The translations under genes and the position numbers were made by a program. This document shows positions 12,014-24,467 of a stretch of DNA of 64,000 bases, piece by piece (position 1 is the first letter of the stretch; each line of letters begins with the position of its first letter). The notes under the pieces were generated by a model. That model was not told the DNA's origin and did not search any database. It was given only the letters and a program-made list of their open reading frames with translations. This stretch comes from Dillenia suffruticosa (taxonomy: Eukaryota > Streptophyta > Magnoliopsida > Dilleniales > Dilleniaceae). Location: NCBI GenBank assembly GCA_033439265.1, contig JAVTVX010000015.1, forward strand, positions 1,064,001 through 1,128,000. The letters run 5' to 3'.

Positions 12014-15000
12014 ATGTCATCACTCATCCCTCTCCGATTCTCCATCACCACCGCCGCGCTTCGCCATTTAGCACCAGCCGCGATCCCACTTCTCCGACTT
12101 CTAAGCCGATCACTCAGCTCGGCTGCGTCGGCTCAGCTGCAATTCGACTACTACGCCGAGCCAGTGATGGACTCGGAATGTATGATTCCGGGAAGAGGAG
12201 TACAGTGGGTATTCATTGGAAACCCTAGCGTGAAGAAGCACTTGTATGCAGAAAAGCTCTCGAAGCTTCTAGAGGTTCCTCATATTTCCATGTCTTCTCT
12301 TGTTCGTCAAGAACTTAGCCCTAATTCTTCTCTCTACAAAGAGGTATAAATTTTTCCCCTTTCTGAGTTTTTCTTGGAAATTTATGTGAATTTGTTTATA
12401 GATTTTGGGAAATTATTGATTTCTTGATGTCAATCTTGAGAGATGTTTAGGGTAAATTCGTGTGCACATTCTGGGTGTGTAGGTCTTTTTCAATCCAAGG
12501 AGGAGATAGATGGTTCCTAATATGGAGATATTTTGAAGGGACATTTTTGTAATCTTATAGGTGGATAAATTACGTTCTTGAATTTGTTTGGCTGCACATA
12601 CTATTTCTTGGATTGACAACCATCACTTGTGTGCATCATGCTAAAACATTTGGGGGCAAGTATTTTAAGAAGCAAAATAATGTGTAATTGTTATAGTAGC
12701 AAATGTTGTTTGTTTTCTTAAAAATTTTAATTTGGTCGTAAAAATTATAATTCTAAATACATGTTATATCGGTCGATATAACTTTCATGTTCACCTTGGC
12801 CTGACACATAAAAAAGGTACAATATTTTGTATTAAATAATATTGTAAAATTTCACGTGTCTTTTGGCATATCATTATGTCCGATGTTTATGTCTGTGTAT
12901 CGAATGGCTTATGAAATGTTAAAATTCTATCTTTGGTGTTATTATAATATTCATTATGGATGGTGCTTAATTTTTATTTATTTTGTCATGTATGGGAAAT
13001 TAACTACTAGTATGAATAGATGCAAGCTTAGACCCTGTATCAAACTTTCTTTGATTTGCTATAAGTTTTATATTGATTTGGAACTATACTTATCTACTTC
13101 TCAAGTCCTGTTCTGCATCCTTTAAATGATAAGTAACCATTTGACCTCAACAGAGTGTGCATGCCTGCGTATGTTTTGTATTATTGTTGACCTTTGTATC
13201 AGAAAAAACGGAATTTGTTTACATAAAGCCACAAAAACAAAGGGAGGGGAAGCATCAAGGTGGTGTGCAATCCTAAACAAACTACATGGGCAACTCCTCT
13301 ACCGCTTTTATTGCATGTGGAACTCATTGGAAAACTTAGCTCAGAACCATCAAGTAATTCTTGAAAAGATGTTAAAAACTTAGCTCTGAACCGTCAAGTA
13401 ATTTTTGAAAAGATGTTAAAACTTTTGAGATTATGTAAGTGATGGGATTATCAACTTGGTCGGCCACCAAGAAATCTTGCTGATCAAACAGCGCAATACT
13501 CAATCGGTTTGTTTACAAACCTTAGTTCAACAGCAAAGCAAAAATCCTCTTGGTTAGATAGTCCTTTTATTGGAAAATTATAATTTGTAGGAGAGCCTGC
13601 TTCTGCATACATCCTAATCCTCCCAAATCCATGATGGTCTGTGTCTTTTTTTTTTTAACTTTTAGTAGCTTGCCTATTTAAGTTCAATTTCTTTTCCTGG
13701 GAATTCAGATTGCAACTGCAGTGAACAAAGGCAAGATTGTACCCGAGGATATAATCTTTGGGCTTTTATCTAAGAGGCTGGAAGATGGATACCACAAAGG
13801 TGAATCAGGGTTTATCTTAAATGGAATACCTCGGACACGGTTACAAGCGGTAAGTGCAGCTATCTTGTGTATGGAATCTTGAATATGCACATGAAGTTTA
13901 GTTTACTCACTAGACTGGAGATAATTTTTTGTTATAGCTTTCTTAATTGTTAAATTTCTGTGTGACACCATGTTTACATCAATTGAGAGAGACATAGTTA
14001 CATAATCATCACCATCTGCCCTTTCAACTTCATTAGTCTTCTCATATTTGTTTTTTTTTTTTACCATGTTGATTACTTCATATATTGTATCTTCTTTTCA
14101 TTCATCAGATCTAATTTCTGCAGGAGATCCTTGACCATCTTGCTGATATCGATCTAGTCATAAATTTTAAGTGCACTGAAAATGAAGATTGGTGGTTGAA
14201 AGGCCATAGTGGTGGTGTTGTTTCACATTGTGGGTCTCCTAGCCTGGGCACATCTGGTTCTACAAGTTTTGATGTTAATCCACATCACACTCATGGAAAG
14301 TCATCCAAGCCTTGTGGAGGAGGTGCCTCAAAGGAGAAACTCAATCTGTATGAGCAACAGGTTTGCCTTTCTCTTGGTCTTTTTGATGCTGTCTATTTTC
14401 AATACTTCAATATTAGCATATCATTGACTGAATTTCACTTCAATCATCCTGCCCGGTAGTATTCTGACTCTTCAAACTTACTTTTTTCCTGATGCCCTTT
14501 CCTTCTTTTCTTTGTACGTTTCAATCTTTTATTTTTTGACAAATAGAGATTTGAGCATGGGTTCTCAACCTACTGTTTGTGGTGTAAGCATTTCATGTAG
14601 TCCAGTAGATGCATTTCGATTAGGACATGCAAAATTGGCAAGTCAGTGTCATTGACCTACTGTTTGCTAGCTGCCTTTGAATTCTTTATTCACTCTTGTG
14701 GTATCATTCTGGTTTGATATTTAAAATATATATCCTATAAGTTATTTGCACCGCAAACTGGTCTTGAAATTCTGCCATCATATCTTCTGTATTTCTTATT
14801 TTACTTTATTTTTTGCTTTTTTGTGTTCTGTTTCTTCTGGGAATATAGCTAGCGTAGGACCTGGACCAAGGTTCCTAGATCTTCTGGTTTTGTTTGATCA
14901 TGATGAAAGGCAATGACTTCTCTGCAATGCGTTAATTGCATAAATTTAAGGGAAAAAAATCTCCAATGATGTAACACTACATTTGTGAATAGAAATCTCA

Positions 15001-15313
15001 CGTATGAGCTTTCATCATAACTTTCTTGGTATTATAGGGGACAAAAAGAATACACACACACACACACACAAAAAACTCAGAATGGTTCTTGCTTAATGGT
15101 TCTAGTGCATTATGCAAAACTCAGTATTAATTTGATATGGTCTCCTCTCAGAGCAAGCCTGTGGAAGATTATTACAGGCAACAGAAGAAGCTTCTTGACT
15201 TTCAAGTAGGAAGTGCACCTCGAGAAACCTGGCAAGGACTCTTGGCAGCCTTGCATCTTCAGCAAGTAAATGCTGCTAGTTCTTCACGAAGATTGATTTC
15301 AGGATCAAAATGA
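12014..15313 (+). CDS. Adenylate-kinase-7-like organellar protein with degenerate P-loop
   Basis: Four exons (12014-12343, 13709-13849, 14124-14360, 15152-15313) encode 289 residues matching plant 'probable adenylate kinase 7, mitochondrial' (At3g01820 type). The first 44 residues are rich in Arg, Ser, Ala and Leu with no acidic residue, as expected for an organelle presequence. Family stretches include KLSKLLEVPHISM, LVRQELSPNSSLYKE, GFILNGIPRTR and DYYRQQKKLLDF. The canonical loop GxPGxGKGT is replaced by G69-N-P-S-V-K-K75-H-L, so two glycines are lost while one Lys stays. The Asp of the usual [10 protein letters not shown] is Asn148, though Arg152 remains. The classical LID sequence is not recognisable. 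Normal AMP/ATP phosphotransfer is therefore doubtful. The start was chosen because it opens the presequence; an ATG at 11884 lies in another frame. Introns carry a CA repeat and a 45-bp duplication. Confidence 0.9.
13333..13420. repeat. 45-bp tandem duplication in AK7-like intron 1
   Basis: Two adjacent copies of a unit starting AACTTAGCTC(A/T)GAACC and ending GAAAAGATGTTAAA, differing at only a few bases. Intronic and without coding content. Confidence 0.85.
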
Positions 15314-16223
15314 CAATGATCCTATCCGAAAGGAAGTTTTGATAGTAATGTAAATACAACACACATATAGTTAGCCACTCCAAGTAGCTTCCAAGTTCCA
15401 TAGTAGATATTGTAAGCAAGTTCTTCCTCATTGGTGTGTGTGCTTAGTGAGAATGGCCATTTTCGTGTGACCTCTAGCTCTGAAGCAAACTTCCTGCTTT
15501 CACTATTGTATAGATATGACACTAATTTTCTGTATACTCTCGAGTTTCAATGGAGTGTCAAATTTTGTGCTTTCCAAGATGGTCTAGAAAATTGAGTTGG
15601 CACTTCTGTTGGTCATGACCTTGCAGATTCAGAACTTAGCGTGCGAGAACTTGTGAGAAAGCAACTTCTTCTTCTCCTTTTCTTTATTTTATTTAATTTT
15701 ATTTTATTTTTTCCTTACGCCGAGAAAAAAGGGGTGGAGAAGAGCTATCAGTATGTTACCTCCTCTAAGAGTTATCATGAGAGCCCCCACTTCTGTGGAA
15801 TGTCTAGAGCCATATTTACTGCCTTCAAGATGAGCCCATCAATGCTGCAGGCTAGGCAGCAACACCCTCTAAAATTCGGCCAGCCCGAAAAGCCCTTCAA
15901 AATTTAAGAAATTTTTTTTTTTTTCTTTTACCTATCATTAATATCTGAATTTATATTTCGATTAATTCAGTTTGAACTTTTACGGTGTCTTATTTAGAGG
16001 GCAGTTCTCTCAATATAGTTTTTTTCTTCGTTCTCAAAGTTTTGAATCCGAGATTTTATTAAGAGATCTAACATCCCATTTGAATGTCCATTGGTTAAAA
16101 ATTTTAAAATTCAAGTGTCTTATGATAGGTCTGTGAAACATCATTCCTTACCAATTATTTCTTACTTTACAATTACATGCTTGCATTTACAAAGCCTAAA
16201 GGGCATTTCATCAATGATGATAC
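15314..16223. other. Convergent intergenic region with diverged repeat
   Basis: Between the stop codons of the AK7-like gene (plus) and the LRR pseudokinase (minus). It should hold both 3' UTRs. About 15935-16090 resembles 23985-24140 in sequence order (TATCTGAA.TTATATTT, then TAATTC.GTTTG, then CTC.CAATATA, then ATTAAG.GAT.TA.CAT), so it is probably a remnant of a dispersed non-coding element. No gene seen. Confidence 0.5.
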
Positions 16224-19125
16224 CTAATAATAGACTTCCTTGTAGACATTAACATGGGGGGACGTTGCTCCAAATCTCTGATCTCCATCTGCAGTGGCTT
16301 GGATTTGAGCAGCATACTGTAAATTCCAAAGGACATCTTCAAATGAAGGTCGAGTGACCGACTCTGAAGAAATGCATTTGGTCATCATGGAAATAACAAC
16401 CGATAAAGATTCCTGCGAACAAGTGCCAAGTATAATCGGATCTATTAATCGTCTCCGCCCATCCTGGCTGCCAAAAGATGCCTGCGAAATGCAAAAGCAT
16501 AAGATGACTAAATCAGGAATTTAGTCTCCCACTTGAGAAATTACCATTTCTTTTAGTAGAGATGCCTCCCTTCGCGCATATGCCAATGCTCCAACTAATG
16601 ACTCCAACAATATGAATCCAAAACTGTAAACATCATCCACGAGGTTTGTCATTTGCCTGCAATCACCGATCCATACACATTAGTACAATTCGGACAACCC
16701 AGATTAAGCAAACCTATTCATTTCTTAATAACCTCCTTACCATGATGTGGGACCTTCTCCTTTTGCCTGCAAAACCAAGCAACAACACTCACATTGATCA
16801 GTCGGGACCAAAAAATTTTTGCGGCTCCAAAAGATTACCCTACATGATGACTTGGACATACCTCAAACCGGTCTATTTCTCTGGTGATAATGGACAGTCC
16901 GTAATCACTTAGCTTTGCCATTCGATGCTCATTCAGCAGAACATTGTTGGTCTTTAAATGGTTGTTCAGAAAACTGGGAATCACTCCGGTGTGTAGAAAA
17001 TGTACAGCCCTGGCAATACCAATTAGGACTGATAGCCTCTCTGACCATTTTAAGACCTTTTCAGGACTAGTCTCTGCGGACAAGCATGGACTTCAGATTT
17101 CAAATAGAACAAAAGGATTGCATTCTTGAACATAGGAGACTTACCAGACAGATGAGAACGAAAATCTCCACCAGAAACAAATTCATAAACAAGATACAGT
17201 CTATTTACATGAGACCCATTTTTGCCAACACCATCAATGGAGTATCCTAAAAGACAGACCAAATTCTGGTGACGAAGTTTTGCGAGCATATCCAGTCTGA
17301 GTTTGAGATTTCGAATTGAATATGTCTTGGACAAAGACAGGCATCTTATAGCAACAACAGTCCCATTTTCTAGTCTTCCTCTGTAGAGCTGGAACAGCCA
17401 AGGGAAAAGGAGATTTTTAAGAGTTGCAAAAGCAATGCCTAGAATGCTAGTGAATTATTCAAGTTCAAATAGTACCTTCCCAATTGAACCTTCACCTATA
17501 GAGGTAGACCCATCGAAGTTATTTGTCGCCACCTTCAATTCTTCTAGGGAAAACAACCTGCATATTGGAACATTATCCATGCCTAGTTTTGAAGCTTCTG
17601 CAATGTATCCTGGATCAAAATGAACAAAAAAGTCAGTACCATTATAATTGTGCAGATCATATCATAAAAAGACATGCAAAACAAATGATCAAGTTAAAGA
17701 ATCTGCGAAAGCCATAGAATTTTCCAATTTGTTACAAGAAAAGGTTTTGTGAGAGAAATGTGACCTACTTGCGCTTGTCAGGATCTCAGAGGAAAAACTG
17801 GCTGCTGAATTATCCTGCACTGCCTTAGGCAATAAGTGCTGCTCCGATATCCCTTTAGGGCAATATCTTCTACATACAACAAAAAACCCTACTGCAAGAA
17901 ACACTGCAACAACTAAAATCCCTCCTATAACACCAACCAGTACTCCTAAATCTCTATTTCCGGACCCTGATTCCTTTCCTTTAACCTTCAGTTCCGCACA
18001 ATATGACTCCAGATGTTGATTCTGCACATGAGTACTCAAGCAATTCCCACCAAGCATTATAACTCTCCTGTTTGTTGTTGAGTTCAAACAGGATGGCAAT
18101 CCACCAGTGAACTTATTGTTAGAGATATCGACATAGCTAAGTTGTCCCCCACAGCTCAAAGAATTTGGCAATGACCCACTTAGCATATTCGATGCAAGAT
18201 TTAAATAAGCAATAGCAGGCAGTGAAAACAATCCTGCTTGAGGTGTTCCTTTCAGAACATTACAAGAAAGATCAAGGCGTTGAAGCTGACCCAACTGAGT
18301 ATATCGCTTTGGAATCTCACCTGAGAATGAGTTGTTGCTAAGTAAAGCTATGACAAGTCCTTTAGGCAAGCTTGGTAGGTCAGAATCCAACTTGTTCACT
18401 GCCAAATCCAGCATTTGTAAGCTTGTTAAGCCACTCAAATCCGGTACTTTACCAGAGATCATATTGTAAGACAAAGTAAAGTTTGTAAGATTCTTAACTT
18501 TTTCAACTGATGGAAATGAGCCTTCAAGCCTATTGCTTCTCATGCTAAGAATTGTTAGATTTGACATGGAACCGAACATGTTTGGAATGGAGCCATTAAG
18601 GTAATTCTCATCTAGTACAAGTGTTTGAAGCTTTACCATTGTAGAAATCTTAGGTGGGATTGAACCAAAAAGAAAGTTTGAGCTCAAATCAAGGAATTCA
18701 AGCGAACCCAACCGATGGATTTTGTCAGGAATTGGACCCCAAATTCCCAAAGACACAAGTCTAACAACTCTCAAACTTGTCAGCCTTGTCAAAGTAGTGA
18801 TAAATGAATCCATAGAGAAACTTTCTGACAGTGTCTGATTTGGAATTGCAAATCCATCAAATTTTCCAACTTTTGCTAACTTGTCTCCAACAATTCTCAG
18901 CTCAGTCACAGAATTGTCCTGACACGAAACATTTAGCTGATCTGATGAAGGTGTGTAGCAGAAATCCATGCCATGATCACTCCAAATATCCAATTGTTTT
19001 GGATATTCCAACTGCTTCTTTAGTTGAAGAAGTACTTGAGTTTGAGAAGACTGTAATTCATGAGTACCCAATATGAAGGAACTCCAAAACAAACATAGTA
19101 CAAGAAACAACCTTGAATTCTCCAT
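16224..19125 (-). CDS. LRR receptor-like protein kinase, predicted inactive
   Basis: Seven exons (17769-19125, 17476-17609, 17145-17388, 16862-17073, 16741-16766, 16545-16656, 16224-16481) give 780 residues. The order is signal peptide (about 1-22), a Cys-containing N-cap and leucine-rich repeats (LDLSSNFLFGSIP and similar), one membrane segment near 395-417, then a kinase-like domain. The glycine loop is kept (IGEGSIGK, 490-497). The ATP-anchoring Lys is Arg512 (VAIR), the HRD catalytic loop is N-N-H617 with no Asp, and DFG is D635-Y-G. It should act as a plasma-membrane pseudokinase, perhaps a scaffold or coreceptor. Order and wording match At5g63410 and the 'probable inactive LRR receptor-like kinase At3g03770' group. 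Exon 5 is only 26 nt but is needed to keep frame. The ligand is unknown. Confidence 0.93.
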
Positions 19126-20693
19126 TGATATGTCCTCGGACCAAACAATGAGCTATGTTGGAGTATAAATAATGTTCTGCAAATAAATTAAAAGAGACCC
19201 ATGAACGAGAAATAAGAGATGTGAACAGAACCGACAATGATTACAGTCTTTGCTGTTTACTTGATGGAAAATTTTTCTTTACCTGAACTGACTCTAATAG
19301 ATTGAATGCTTCCACATGGTGTTTTTCCTTCATTTCAAGGTCTAGTGGACATTTATGCTGGTGGGTCTATTGCCAGAGAGGGAAGTTGGATGTTCTCTCT
19401 CTCTCTCTCTATGAGAGAACAGTGAAGGGTGACAGAATCTGATTTCGCGAATCTTTTACTAAGCTAAATTATGAAATAATTATGAAAACTGACCTTTTAG
19501 TTGGCGGTGATTGAATTTGTATATATCTATACACAGGAAAAATATTGACTCTTGAAAGAATAAATTGACTACTTTACCTCAACAATATTCAAATTTTAAC
19601 TTTTCTATGAAATCCCCCTTGTAAGTTCTTTTCCCTCTCAGTACATATCACATGAGGTCCTTCACCGGTAAAATATCGTGTCATAACCAAAATGTCAAAG
19701 AGCTACAAGACCATCTATAATTCAAAATGTTGAAAGAATACTACTTTTTATTATTGGATCAATATTGAAAATGCACCAAATTTCTTTAATCAATATTTTG
19801 AATTCGAGTTTTGGAAATAAAAAAAAGATATCGGGAGAATCGGTCTTTAAATAGAACTCAACAACTATTCATCGAATATTTAGATACAATGATCAAGTAA
19901 AAAATAATAATTAGTCAGATTCAAGTCCAAAATATCATGATTATGAAAATATACGTCAGAGTCTACTTATACAATCACCTTGGTTACGAAAACTCAAAAT
20001 GTCATTAGGGTTCTTATGGATTGAGTCAATGTAAGATTTGAAAATAAATCAAAATATTCACGGTCGTAATCATTCAATTGTTAAATTAACAAAATCTGAA
20101 ACTTGAAAGTGAGTTAACCCCTTTAATAACATCTCAACTTGTTCAACTAGACAATTACTTAAAAAAATAAATCAAATTTGAACACTCCCAAGTTTAGGTC
20201 GGCTCATTTGAGCTCCTGTGGATTTTCTTTTCTTTACCTTGCTTCTACCAAATCTTGGGAGGCAATCTTCTTTTCACAATCCAATAGAAAAGATAAAAAT
20301 AGTAACCTATGTCCTAGGAAAATGTGATTTTAGATTACTATTAGATGGCAGGCTGTCCAAGATAGAATGCACAGAATCAGCTAATGCCACTGTGCCCATA
20401 AAAGTCTGAACTTCAATTTTCAAACCCTTTGTTTTTATGCCTTTAAATTTGGGGATTTAGCATATCGACATTTTATCCACTGATTTTTTGGCATTAAATA
20501 CATTAGGGGTCGGGTCGTTTGTGATGGGAAATACAAGCAGACTATGGCATCATGTGGGACGGAATATGTTTTTCCTGCACAAAATTAGAGAATCCAACTA
20601 GTGTTTGAATCATTTATGTTAACTATTCATTGTTTGAGCCCATTATTTCAGTTAATCATGTCTACATAATTCATGCTAAGGGTTTGTAATGAG

Positions 20694-20729
<36 letters not shown>

Positions 20730-22513
20730 ATCTCATCCACTTTAGGCATGTGCTAAAGCAAGAAAGATGAGCTCGTACTAAGTGAGGTATTGAACCTTTG
20801 TGCTGGTGCATATCTTCCACAATAACAGGTTAGATGGAGCTTCAAATCGATCTTCTATATCCTTTTTCCCTTCCCTTTTCTTTTTTAGAATCACGATCTT
20901 CAGTATTTAAATATATCGGATAAATTCATTAAATATACACAATAATTATGAAATATTCGCAATAAGCGAATGTATAAAAAAATACTTAACTTCCAACTTC
21001 GATCAGGGCAAAGGGACATGACTGTTCATCTCTCTATCAAGGATTTGCCTTTAGACATGCATGTAATTAAGTGAGCCTTGTTGGACCAATCCTAAAGCTA
21101 ATGCCAGGGTGTTATCCATCTTGCAGCTCCAACTCATATAAAGAGAGATGAATGATTGAAACCTGAAAATGGGAAATGCAAAAACCCCACATCAAGCGAA
21201 AGAAGTAACTGAGTAGGCCATGCCATGAAAACTCTTTTGTGGGACAATAATGAGGGGGAGGACTATAAATTTTATGTACATATCATTATCATTGATCATT
21301 TATTGTACCCCACCTACCAATTAAATTAATGTAACCCAAATTCTAGGGAACTTTGACCTGGTAAGCAAGGGAAGAGGTCGGGTGGGTGCATAAGTGAAAG
21401 AGCATTCAAGATCTTAGCAAATGAAAAATGATGAGAATATTGAGAAATTGGCAGAGTAATTTGGAAATGTACAGAAATTAAAAAATATATATATCTTACT
21501 ATAAATAATTATATATATTTTTTTTCATAAGATAGAACTAGGAAGAAGAGCTTTTTTTAAAAATAAATAAATAAATGAAAATTCCCAAACACCCCGTTAT
21601 CATGTTCAAGACCAAAAGGATTTCACCATCCAAGTGTTGCTTATCTTTAGTCAATTATGGGACCTACCATTTCATGGCATTCCATGCTCTTGTCTTCATC
21701 AAATTGCTCAGGCAATTGGTAAGTCATAGTCATGTGAAGATGATTTTGAAGGACCGACAACTTGCTACTGCTTTTTTAATGCAAAACAAGAAGAAAAAAA
21801 TCCAAAAGCCAGGACCCCTTATTTCAAAAAAGATATTCAATTGGGACCTATCTTAAAATTGATAGGATGTTTTTAGTTAAATCTCAATCTCATGGAAGCT
21901 CTGATGAAATTTACTAATTTATTATTATTATTTTTATAAATCACCGATATTCGATACTTATATCAATCCCGAATAAATTCGATTCGATTAGAGTGAAATT
22001 GAGTCCCTTAAAAGCAAAGATCTCTGGTGTACGTTTTCTTCGTAAACAAAACTCAAATCAAATACTTTACTTAAATGATAATAGTGTCTAACTATTGAAT
22101 CAATTATTAATCGTCGGTACTAATTTTAGATATGACAATCTCTACTTAAAAAAAAGGTGGGTGGACAGAAACAAGTGGAGACTCTCTTTTGCTCTATTGA
22201 TAATAATTTAAGTACAATAGGCACCAAACGAGGACTAAATGTTAAGATCTCAAAAGATCCCATTTAGGATTAAATATGTCATAAGGTAGATGAGTCCCCC
22301 CATAGCATAGCATAAGCATAAGCATATAAATGTATATATGAACACACAACTTATCTCAAAAATCTGGAAAGAAAAAGTACTACCTGGCATCTTCCTTCAT
22401 GCTTATTTCTTCTAATTGCAGGTGTTTGTGTTAATAATCATCTTCATGAGTGCACCATTGTTCTTAACATAAGCATAGGCAAGCTCAATATCAACCATAA
22501 TCCTCTGAAAGTG

Positions 22514-22555
<42 letters not shown>

Positions 22556-24230
22556 AAAAGGGCACCAAAATAGGAAAATAGGCTACACAAAGAACTGGAC
22601 AGAACAAGGATACTAGCACCTAAGACAAATTATAGAGAGTGATATGGTATAGCCAAAAATGCTGAAATCATGAGAGAGAACCAAAAATGAATCTCATCCC
22701 CAACACAAACCAAAGCTAAAGAAAGCTTCCTTTTTCTGCTCCCAATGAGAAATGGATGGCTAGAACATAAACCAAGATTGTAGGATCAAACCCCAAACTT
22801 GTGACTTCCTCTACAATTTCATTAAACCTGGTTGTGCACAAATGAAAGACCTTAAATCTGGAATTTGATCATAACGTACTTTATATTTTTATAGCAAAAA
22901 CAATAAACCCCTTACCTAATGCACCTTTTTTTTTTTTTTAATTCAATTCACTATCCAGCAACCCAACTAATCGAAGTTGAGTATTGTGAGGTTTAATTTA
23001 AGAGCGGATTCTCCCGATATTTATTTTTTTACATTTTTAGGACTTGAAAACGAGATCTTGATCGAATGAATTTAATGATTTAGTACTATAAATCTTGTCT
23101 AATTTAGGATTCAAAATCAAAATCTTGATTAAAAGAATTTTATGATCTCGAAATCGAGATCTTGATTAATGGAAATCGAGGTCTAATTTAGGAGCTTATA
23201 CAAGGGGTCAGTAAGGATTAAACTCAAAACAATTAACCAGCCTCCACACACAAGTGATAGATCTCTGTCTTTTACTTAATGCAAAGTGAAAAATTTTGTA
23301 CTATAAACCCTTCTAGGAAAAAAAAAGGCTGTTGCCATTGAGAACATAAACAAAAATGGTACATGACTATCATTCGATCGTAATGTAAGATGTTGTGTTA
23401 AGCTCTTCAATGAATACATATGAAAATATCTTATACAAAATTATAAAATATATCAATATAAAATTAGAATTTCATATTTTAAATATTAATTTTTTGAACT
23501 ATACAAGCTAATGTCTCCCTTTGCACCAAACATAATCTAACTTCCTTTCTTGTTAGTGTTTTGTTATTGTTTTTCATTATTGAAAATTAAAAAGCAAAAA
23601 AGAAAAAAAAAAAAAGGGAAAATTACATCCAGCTTGCTTGGCTTTGATAGTAGAACCTTTGCGCACCAACCCCGAATTGGTTTAGTAAGTTAGTATCGAT
23701 ACTTTTTAAATAAAATTTTAAATTTAAGTTTTATAAATGAGAAAATATGATTTATTCGAATTTAACATAATTATCAGATATTAAATATAGAACCTTTGTA
23801 TCGAAGTCTATCATTGTTTGGACACTAACAACATGTGGTGGCGGTTCAAATATTGGAAATGAAAAAATAGGTACGAAGAGAGTAACCCCTAAATTAAATT
23901 ATGCAACTGCTCGAACTAGAATAAGGTTTCCTAATATACACAAAACTTACTGTTCTCTATTTTTTTTTACTATAACAATCGGTATCTGAAATTATATTTT
24001 GAGTAATTCGGTTTGGCATTTACAGTGACCCATTTAAGAGAGCTACCCTCCCAATATAATTTTTTTCATACTCAAATCACGAGTCGAACTCGAAAACTTG
24101 ATTAAGGGATTTAGCATTACGTTCTATTAAATTAACTGTCTGTTGATACAAAACTTACCGTTCTTTTTTATTTTTTTTTATTTTTATTTTTTTTTTACAA
24201 AAACTTACCTCTCAATGATTAAAAAAACAT
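19126..24230. other. 5-kb region without a confident gene
   Basis: Holds the upstream region of the LRR pseudokinase, then AT-rich DNA with CT and GA microsatellites (20696-20724, 22517-22554) and degenerate repeat pieces (about 21900-22130, 22930-23200, 23985-24140). A possible terminal exon on the minus strand at 22412-22504 is listed separately. Short open frames at 20218-20409 and 21575-21856 show no family resemblance and were not called. Confidence 0.55.
22412..22504 (-). other. Possible terminal exon of an unidentified minus-strand transcript
   Basis: On the minus strand a CT-rich tract (the microsatellite at 22517-22554) is followed by TTTCAG and then a 31-codon frame ending in TAG. 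It reads RIMVDIELAYAYVKNNGALM and continues for ten residues to the stop. The composition looks protein-like rather than AT-random, and the acceptor context is good. I found no upstream exon I could recognise and do not know the family. It could equally be chance or part of a non-coding RNA. Confidence 0.25.
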
Positions 24231-24231
24231 T

Positions 24232-24447
24232 GTTTGGGCCTCGGGCCCTTTCAATAATTTTTGGGCCCAAACACACCAAATTTACCGCTTTCTCCCAAAC
24301 ACGAAAAGTAAAAATAAAAATAAAATAATGAAGGAAAAACCCTAACGCTGGCCCTTTACCTTACGTTTTTCTCTCCTCGCCAATAAACCCTAACCTCCGC
24401 TTTATGTTTTTTTCTCGTCGCTAATAAACCCTAGCCCTCTGCTCCCT
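24232..24447 (+). promoter_or_regulatory. NOP56 promoter: site II elements plus duplicated telo-boxes
   Basis: TGGGCC/GGGCCC words occur at 24235-24240, 24243-24248 and 24262-24269. Telo-box words AAACCCTAA/G follow near 24337, 24385 and 24426. The pair of site II and telo-box is a well-known signature of plant genes for ribosome production and translation in growing cells. The last two telo-boxes sit in a roughly 44-bp tandem duplication (about 24360-24403 and 24404-24447; both copies contain CGTTTTTCTC-like then AATAAACCCTA), close to the start codon, so one or both may be in the 5' UTR. Confidence 0.65.
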
Positions 24448-24467
24448 AATCGCTTCAAGCTTTGCGA

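Noticed and set aside
12856..13383. Two adjacent frames of 85-89 codons
   Set aside because: They fall inside intron 1 of the AK7-like gene and have intron-like base composition.
20218..21856. Small frames at 20218-20409 and 21575-21856 as genes
   Set aside because: AT-rich, no splice context, no recognisable motifs.
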